From: Lichina pygmaea
Lineage: Eukaryota > Ascomycota > Lichinomycetes > Lichinales > Lichinaceae
Assembly: GCA_963422465.1 (NCBI GenBank)
Contig: OY730170.1
Coordinates: 4,936,379-5,000,378, forward strand
Length of the DNA: 64,000 nt
Direction of reading: 5' to 3'
Positions 57,296-64,000 of the stretch are shown here, in pieces. Within the stretch, counting starts at the first letter, position 1; every line of letters begins with the position of its first letter. Both the position numbers and the translations under genes were made by a program. Below the pieces are notes generated by a model. That model did no database searches and was not told the origin of the DNA. It saw only the letters and a list, made by a program, of their open reading frames with translations.

Positions 57296-60200
57296 ATGAA
57301 CGGACCTCCAGACACACCTCAAATGGCACCTCAAATGGCACCTTTGCGGCCTCACGCGCTGGGACAGTCAGACGATGACCGACCCGAAAGCAGCCCATTG
57401 TCATCACGATACGTCGATAGCACCTCAAGATTGAGCTTCACGGAGCAAGACTCGGATCACACGACGACGCTGCGGGATCCCGCGCATTACGACGAAAGTA
57501 CTTCTGACAGTGAGCGCACGGAGGCGCCAAGGCAGAGGCTGCTGCCGCGGGACACAGAGCCAAAGACAGCCTACTACGACTATGCCTCGGAGAAGCAAAT
57601 GAGCCATACCGACGCCAAGTTGTTCTACCAACAGCGCCAGCGAGGAGGTCTTACAGGGAATTTGGACTTTGGGGGTCCAATCCTACGTTCTCAGACTCTG
57701 CCTGTTTTCGCGGGCGCGGACCTCGAGCGCCTAAGTCGAGCCAGCAGCCTGAATTCACGCCGCAACAATCGCAGTCTTCCTCCGAGTCACCCCGGGGCCG
57801 TTGTATTGCCACCGGCCGGGTTCGCGAGACCGGAGAAAGCGCCAACAGCAGTCGATATACAGTTGCCCGGGCGTGACCCTAACAGTGCTCAAGGTTCTGT
57901 ACATCTCGTCGACGGCCAGCTATACAATGGCCCGGGTGCAGACAAGCCGCCCGGCCAACATCTACCCTCGGAGTCGGTACAGGAGCCAGCAGGTTCGGGA
58001 ACACCTGATGGAACCATCGCGACAGCGCACACAGGGACGGAGGCCCTTGACGGCTCGACGGCGCGGAGCGGCAACGCCCTACGCATCGCTTCCGAACTCG
58101 GTGCGATCTACCGCAACATTCAGGAGATTCTGAGCCTCCGGCACAAGTACCTAGGCTTATCACTACAGCGATTCGGCGACAATCCCAAGGATGAAGCGGG
58201 CTGGACGATCTATCCGCCACCGCCTGAGCCAGTCTGGAACGAAGAAAAGGCGCGGCCGCCCTACCAAGAGCGAGCGGGCCATGCTGGCACGGATGATCCT
58301 GTCGACGAGGTAGAAGGCTCGCAACATGCGGACCATCAGCCCAGTGCCGCCACCAACGGCCAGCAGCGCCATATCAATTCCCAGGAGTTGCCATCGTCGT
58401 CTCGGAAGCCGAGGAAGGCCGGAGAAAATATCGGGGAGGACTTTGACTTCTCCAACGTCCGACCCGTACCTGATGCCGATCCCATGACATTCCGACTCGA
58501 CAGCCAAGGCGTCTACCAGGTCTTTGAAAGCAACTCTTCCGCCGACGCCAACAGACCGATTGTCAGCGTGCCGACCATCCGAGAGTACTACATCGATCTA
58601 GATAAGCTCCTGGAGGTCTCGTCGGATGGGCCGAGCAAGAGCTTTGCGTTCAGACGGCTCCAGTACCTCGATGGCAAGTTCAACCTGTACTCTCTCCTGA
58701 ACGAATATCAGGAGATAGCAGACAGCAAGGGGGTCCCGCATCGCGACTTCTACAACGTGAGGAAGGTGGACACGCACGTGCATCACTCGGCCTGCATGAA
58801 CCAGAAGCATCTCCTGCGCTTTATCAAGAGCAAGATGAAGAAGTGCCCGAACGAAGTCGTCCTGTTCAGAGACGGAAAGAATCTCACGCTACGACAGGTG
58901 TTTGAAAGTCTCAACCTGACCGCGTACGATCTCAGCATCGACACCCTCGACATGCACGTACGTGCCGGACTCATGGGGTCGCATCGCTGGTGGCTGACGA
59001 TCGGCAGGCCCACACCGACACTTTCCATCGGTTCGACAAGTTCAATCTCAAGTACAATCCGATTGGAGAATCGCGCCTCCGAACGATCTTCCTCAAGACC
59101 GACAACTACATCAAAGGCCGATACCTCGCAGAGGTCACGCGGGAAGTGATCTCCGACCTCGAGTCGAGCAAGTATCAGATGGTGGAATGGCGCATCTCGA
59201 TCTACGGCCGAGCCATGGACGAATGGGACAAGCTGGCGGCCTGGGTCGTCGACCACAAGCTCTTCTCGCACAACGTCCGATGGCTGATCCAGGTGCCACG
59301 TCTGTATGACGTCTTCAAGGCCGAGGGGCTGATGGCGAGCTTCGAGCAAGTCGTCCGCAACGTCTTCCAGCCGCTCTTCGAGGTGACGCAAGACCCGTCG
59401 AGTCACCCGCAGCTCCACATCTTCCTGCAGCGCGTCATCGGCTTCGACAGCGTCGACGACGAGAGCAAAGCGGAGCGACGCATCCACAAGAAGTTCCCGT
59501 TGCCCCGCGACTGGAACACGACGCAGAACCCACCGTACAGCTACTGGATCTACTATCTCTACGCGAACATGACGTCGCTGAACGTGTGGCGCAAGAGGCG
59601 TGGCTTCAACACCTTCGTCCTGCGCCCGCATTGCGGCGAGGCTGGCGACACGGACCACCTGGCCGCGGCCGCGCTCTGCTGCCACAGCATCAGCCACGGT
59701 CTGCTCCTGCGGAAGGTGCCGATGCTGCAGTACATCTTCTACCTCGACCAGGTCGGGATCGCCATGTCGCCGCTGAGCAACAACGCGCTGTTCCTGGCGT
59801 ACGACCGCAACCCGTTCATGCAGTACTTCAAGCGCGGCCTCAACGTGTCGCTCTCGACCGACGACCCGCTGCAGTTCGCCTTCACGAAGGAGCCTCTCAT
59901 CGAGGAGTATTCGGTGGCGGCACAGATCTACAAGCTCGGCGGCGTCGACATGAGCGAGCTGGCCCGCAACTCGGTCCTCCAGAGCGGCTTCGAGGCGGCC
60001 GTCAAGCGCCGATGGTTGGGTCCGAACTTCAACCTGCCGGGCGTCGACGGCAACCTCATGGAGAAGACGAACGTGCCGAACATCAGGGTCGCCTATCGAC
60101 ACGAGACCCTGGTCGAAGAGCTGTCCATGTACGTCGGGCGCCGAGTACGCGCTGCGGGGGCCGTTTGGCTGACAGCATCTCAGGATCGGGCTGTACTCGG

Positions 60201-60745
60201 GTACCCCGAAAGACTCGGCCTCGACCATCGACAGTGCGACGACGGACGGAGCAGTAGCCGACTTCGTGGTCGATGCAGGCAACACCCCTGCACCGTCCGC
60301 CATCGGCCTGCCAACGGGAGATTCGGCCAGCGCAACCAGCCCAGCAACGAGCCCTTCCCCTCACCAGCCCAATCAGTCCTCGTCCAAAGGCTTCTCTGCC
60401 CACGGCGCACCTCCCTCGACCCACGGCGCAGCCACGGCCATGGCGGCTCCTAGCACAGCGCACAGCAGCGAGGAAACGTCGACGCGACACCACCGGGCCA
60501 CTCGAAGCGGCACGCTCGTGGCACCTCTCTCGGCGGTAGGCAGCACACCGGCACAGACATGGCCGGTAGACAAGCAGATGCACGCATCGCCGACGGCGAC
60601 AGTACCAACAGCAACAAGTCCGTCGTCGCACATCAGCGGCGTCGAGCCGCGCATCTTCCCGGGCGCCATCACGTCGACCGTCGCGAGGCGCGACAGTTTA
60701 CGCAAGGGGATGGAGACGGAGAGGGAGAAGGCCAAGGAGGGATGA
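57296..60745 (+). CDS. AMD1: AMP deaminase
   Basis: Converts AMP to IMP and ammonia in the purine nucleotide cycle; cytosolic zinc enzyme. 1,114 aa in three exons: 57,296-58,957, 59,008-60,128 and 60,184-60,745. The introns (50 and 55 nt) have GTACGT donors and CAG acceptors, and phases agree. A long disordered N-terminus precedes the catalytic part. [17 protein letters not shown] (about residues 491-507) holds metal-binding histidines. The first intron falls in [26 protein letters not shown] follows. [21 protein letters not shown] (starting about residue 835) is the AMP-deaminase signature. The third exon begins [13 protein letters not shown] after the join and ends with EPRIFPGAI and a basic tail. 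Without intron 2 the frame would run into an Arg-rich shadow. Confidence 0.95.
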
Positions 60746-62934
60746 TGGCATTGGAGCTGGAGACGGGTATGTGACGGCTATTCGTCAGCTCCACCGCCAC
60801 CACCACTTATTTGACGACCACTGGTGGATGAGAATGTATTCGGCTGTGGTTCCACCTCTCCTCTTGTACTTGTATTGCTGTACGCCCGTACTCCTGCTCA
60901 TCTTCCTCCGCTTCCTTATTCTTATCCTTGTCCTTGTCATCCTCCTTGTCCCCTCGCTGCTTCTACTCCCGCCACTCTCTACACTCCTACAGTGCTCGCG
61001 CCCAGTCCCATCAGGTTTACACCCGGTCAAGTACCTGGAGTCACGGCTCACGGTACAGATGGTACGTAGCCAGCCAGGTCTTTCATCTCCACTGTATATT
61101 TGACTACGTTCACGTACAGTGCGTACACCAGGCCGTTGCCATGAGTACGCCACTTCCGGAGTCGATCCACGGCAACTCATGCGTGCCACCTCAACCGACC
61201 TATGCTACCCTGACCCAGCCATGCCCCTCTAATCCAGCTGTGCTATCCCATTCCAGCCATGCCACCCCAACTCAGGCATCCCGCCCCTAAACCGACCAAA
61301 CCCTGACTACTTCAACAACAACTAGAACTAGAAACATACATCCACCGCACTTGGCTCTACTGCAAGACTACCAAGTGCTCCACTGGGACGGAAGATTGGT
61401 TGCTCTGTTGGATCGGTATTCCCGGACAGCAGTACTTCCGGACGAGGTACAAGAATAATCTCTCCCGATAGATAGCCTACCAGCACGTACGTATCGTGCT
61501 TGGTACAGTACGTGTAGGGGCTACCCACTCATCTGGCTGGCTGGCCGGCGTCGCATGAAGCAAAGCTGGACCCACCCAGATATACTTGGCTTGCTCAACA
61601 AAAAGTGTACTCCGCACTCAACACACTCAACTGACTTGACACTATACGGCACGATATGCGATGAAAACTACTGTACGTAATTTATTCAGTCGGCTCCATT
61701 AAAAAAAAAACACGACAAGAAGCCTGACAAGGAGTCCAGACACAAAAGTCGGCTCGATCGTCTTCAACACACAAAGCAAGGACGACAAAATTTAGCGAGG
61801 AAACAGAGCCTCACAGATGAAGTCTGGTGGTAACACGGCTCGCGTAGGCAAAGCCTAGACACTACGCAAAAAAATGTCATCAGGACTATGGCTTCAATTG
61901 ATCTGTACGGTACAGAACTACCGTGCCGTATCCGAGCGAGTTGATCGGTTCTGGAGAGGGTTTTGAAGCCGGGTGTACACGGTATAACACACGTATGATA
62001 ACCCTTGAGAGCTCCCCCCCCCCCCCCCCCCCCCCCCTTCCCTTTAGAGCTCCTGCCTTGGGAGGGTGGGGGGCTGAGGTCCCTACCAGGGGCATGAGGT
62101 CCTGCCTGGGGCTTCCTGCCTGGCTGCCTGCCAGCCAGCTTACTGTAGTCGGGCCGACTAACCCCCCGGGGGGCTCCAAGATCCCGGGCTCCGATGTCCC
62201 GGGCTCCGATGTCCCGGGCTCCGATGTCCCGGGCTCCGATGTCCCGGGCTCCGACGTCCTGGGCTCCGACGACGTCGACACCCCGGGGCTCCAACGTCCC
62301 TGCCTGCGAAAGCTCATGGAGGGAGGGCCACCCGAGTCCTGGCGATAGGTACATACATACTCCGTGCGGTACAGTACATTACTTAGTGTCAGTGACATTC
62401 TGACAAGTACTCGTACGTATATCTAGGAGCAACGACAAAAGAGGAGGAAAACTCTGCAGGCTGGTCACGTGCCTGCATACAACAATTTAGCCGTCGCTCA
62501 AGGGGGGGAGGAGGCTGCTCCCTGCACCCCTTGCAAATCCTCGGGCGACTCTCCGTTGAGTCCCCGGCTGACAGGACTCTCTACTCGATTAGAGCTGAAG
62601 CTGGTAGACACGGGGCTGAGCGGAGACACAGCTGACAGCGACGGGGCTCTTGGAGACGGAGCTGACGGGTAGACGAAGATTGATACCTTGTCTCTAAAAC
62701 ACGGTGGTGTGCCGTGGATACTGTATTGCTACCACTGACAACAGCCACCGGAATCACCACCGCTGTCGCTGCTTGAACCAGTGGCCTCCAACAGAAGTGG
62801 CCTGCTGCGTACGGACCGGCCTCCTGTGTTTACTTGGAGAGCTCCGCTGCCAGACTGCCAACTTGGTGTCAAAGTAGGAAGGGTCACCACTCAAGCGCCA
62901 ACGCTTCCCTCCCTCGGCCCCTTTTGTTCCTGCT
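60746..62934. other. Intergenic region with C24 run and 15-bp minisatellite
   Basis: A 2.2-kb gap between convergent AMD1 and ABP1. It contains CT-rich sequence (60,900-60,990), several TACGTAC words, A10 (61,701-61,710), C24 (62,014-62,037) and a 15-bp tandem repeat at 62,183-62,272. Open frames across the repeats are composition artefacts. No gene is supported. Confidence 0.6.
62183..62272. repeat. 15-bp minisatellite, six units
   Basis: The unit CCCGGGCTCCGATGT is repeated about six times head to tail, the last units with C/T changes. Because the unit is a multiple of three it stays open in several frames on both strands. Each unit carries the palindrome CCCGGG. Confidence 0.9.
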
Positions 62935-64000
62935 TCACTGGTCTAGCTCGACGTAGTTGGCTGGGAACAAGCCGTTTTGACTGTTGGCGTGGCCAAACCA
63001 CCAGTCGTCGTCCGGGAATTGCTGGGTTTTTGCCAAGGTCAGTCTATCGGAACGGCAACCTGCTTGCTTTGAGAGCGGATCGAAAGGCGTAAGGGACTTT
63101 TGGGACAGGTGGCGGAAGAGTAGTTGAAGAGGAGGGACGAAGTAGAAAGGGCGGAGAGAAGATCGACGACTCGGGCAAGAAAAGACAACGCGTAGGTGAC
63201 ATTCATTGCCAAACACATCGCTCGAGGTGTGAACAAGATACCCGACTGGAGATGGACCGCGATGCGACAAAGACGATGCGTGACCTACGATGCCCGTGAT
63301 CTTCGTTCCCTCCACGAAACTCAGCTCGTTCGGCTCCGCCGCTTCGTAGTCGTACAGAGCCGTTGCCGTCGGGCCCTGACGCGGTGAGCCGCGCTCTCCG
63401 GGACCGGCGCCGGCTTGACGAGAAGCCTCGGTCGTGGGCAACGGTGCCGAGGACGGCGACGGTCCGCTCCCATCCTGCGCCGCCGCAGCGTGTCCGGGCG
63501 CGCGCGCTCGTTCGTCCTCGACGAGCTCGACGTAGTTGCTCGGGAACAGGCCCATCTCGCCCTGGGAGTTCTGACCCATCCACCAGTCGTCGTCCACCAT
63601 CTCGATGTTCGTCACGTACTCCCCTTCCTTGAGCTCGATCTCGTTCGGCTCGGCCTTCTCGTACTCGTACAGGATCACGGCGTTCTTGCCGCCGGCTCCT
63701 TGCGAAGCCGGGTACGCCGTCTGTGCGGCCGCCTCCTTGCCAAACGTCGTCGCCGCTGCGGCCTCGGCGGCACCTCGCGCCGGATCGCGGCCCGAAGCCG
63801 GCTCGTCGGCCGCCGCGGCGTTTTGCTCCTCGTCCTGCGGTGCCATGCGTGCCGTCGAATCGGTCGGGATGGGAGGGGCCGAGAAGCGCTCCTCGGGCGG
63901 TTCGAGCTCGGTCTGCTTGCTCCGGCCGACGGGCATCGCAATCCGGATCGGAGAGCCGGACCGTAAGCCTTCGGGCGTTGGCGGGGTCGGACTCCGAGGC
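62935..64000 (-). CDS. ABP1: Actin-binding protein Abp1, C-terminal part with two SH3 domains (partial)
   Basis: The 3' part of a gene that continues past the right edge. Exons are 63,289-64,000 (open to the window end) and 62,935-63,021. Abp1 binds F-actin through an N-terminal ADF-H domain (outside the window) and recruits endocytic and Arp2/3 regulators through SH3. SH3-1 reads AVILYEYEKAEPNEIELKEG..DDDWWMGQ..GLFPSNYVEL. SH3-2 reads TALYDYEAAEPNELSFVEGTKITGI and, after the intron, QFPDDDWWFGHANSQNGLFPANYVELDQ. A Pro/Ala linker separates them. The 267-nt intron (63,022-63,288) is 3n long and stop-free in frame, but reading it through would split SH3-2. Two SH3 domains match filamentous fungi; budding yeast has one. 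Confidence 0.9.
   Translation of the reverse strand, partial: PRSPTPPTPEGLRSGSPIRIAMPVGRSKQTELEPPEERFSAPPIPTDSTARMAPQDEEQNAAAADEPASGRDPARGAAEAAAATTFGKEAAAQTAYPASQGAGGKNAVILYEYEKAEPNEIELKEGEYVTNIEMVDDDWWMGQNSQGEMGLFPSNYVELVEDERARAPGHAAAAQDGSGPSPSSAPLPTTEASRQAGAGPGERGSPRQGPTATALYDYEAAEPNELSFVEGTKITGIVGHASSLSHRGPSPVGYLVHTSSDVFGNECHLRVVFSCPSRRSSLRPFYFVPPLQLLFRHLSQKSLTPFDPLSKQAGCRSDRLTLAKTQQFPDDDWWFGHANSQNGLFPANYVELDQ

Noticed and set aside
58783-60303. 506-codon minus-strand frame opposite AMP deaminase
   Set aside because: Antisense shadow caused by GC-rich codon usage. The plus strand encodes conserved catalytic motifs throughout.

Overview
The window is fungal nuclear DNA, most likely a filamentous ascomycete of the Sordariomycetes. 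The evidence is dense short-intron genes (mostly 50-140 nt, GT..AG, with CTRAC-like branch sites), a Neurospora-like mitochondrial ATP synthase subunit b, a fungal AMP deaminase with a long N-terminus, Tad1-type LINEs, and C-to-T decay of repeats that resembles repeat-induced point mutation. Composition changes sharply near 23.2 kb: the left third is AT-rich transposon DNA and the rest is GC-rich gene space.

Positions 1-23,211 are a nested transposon graveyard. A decayed Ty3/Gypsy element with chromodomain (1-5605, cut by the window edge) is followed by the 3' remnant of a second copy with its own LTR (5606-6945). A 5'-truncated LINE (LINE A) comes next. It was split by a 12.4-kb insertion: an LTR element with 346-bp LTRs (9937-22,315) flanked by the 5-bp duplication CTTGA. 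That element was itself invaded by LINE B (+, 10,348-12,918), LINE C (-, from 13,589, almost complete) and a chimeric LINE D insertion (-, 19,175-21,924). The chimera joins 1.6 kb of LINE 3' sequence to a 1.1-kb GC-rich segment of another origin, and the set is bounded by a perfect target duplication. The first ~65 nt of that foreign segment can be drawn as an HDV-like self-cleaving ribozyme, and a second fragment at 13,506 starts at exactly the same base. A tRNA-derived SINE at 47,711 carries the 3' tail of these same LINEs. These mobile-element observations are the most unusual content of the window.

Positions 23.2-64 kb hold host genes: a bZIP regulator with two polyQ tracts (-, 24,882-27,662); a long gene-poor stretch with a fold-back element (27.7-33.9 kb); a ZC3H3/Red5-type CCCH protein (-); a Sel1-repeat Nif1-like protein (-); the ribosome-biogenesis factor Noc4 (-) divergent from ATP synthase subunit 4 (+); an E2-binding HECT_2/UBE3D-type E3 (-); a questin-oxidase-like enzyme (+); a C2H2 transcription factor (-) divergent from the checkpoint clamp loader Rad17 (+); AMP deaminase (+); and the 3' part of actin-binding protein Abp1 with two SH3 domains (-), cut by the right edge.

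The host genes are ordinary housekeeping and regulatory loci with no operon-like or biosynthetic cluster logic. Divergent pairs (NOC4/ATP4 and the C2H2 factor/RAD17) probably share promoter regions. Exon boundaries given here were worked out by hand from splice signals, reading-frame phase and family conservation.
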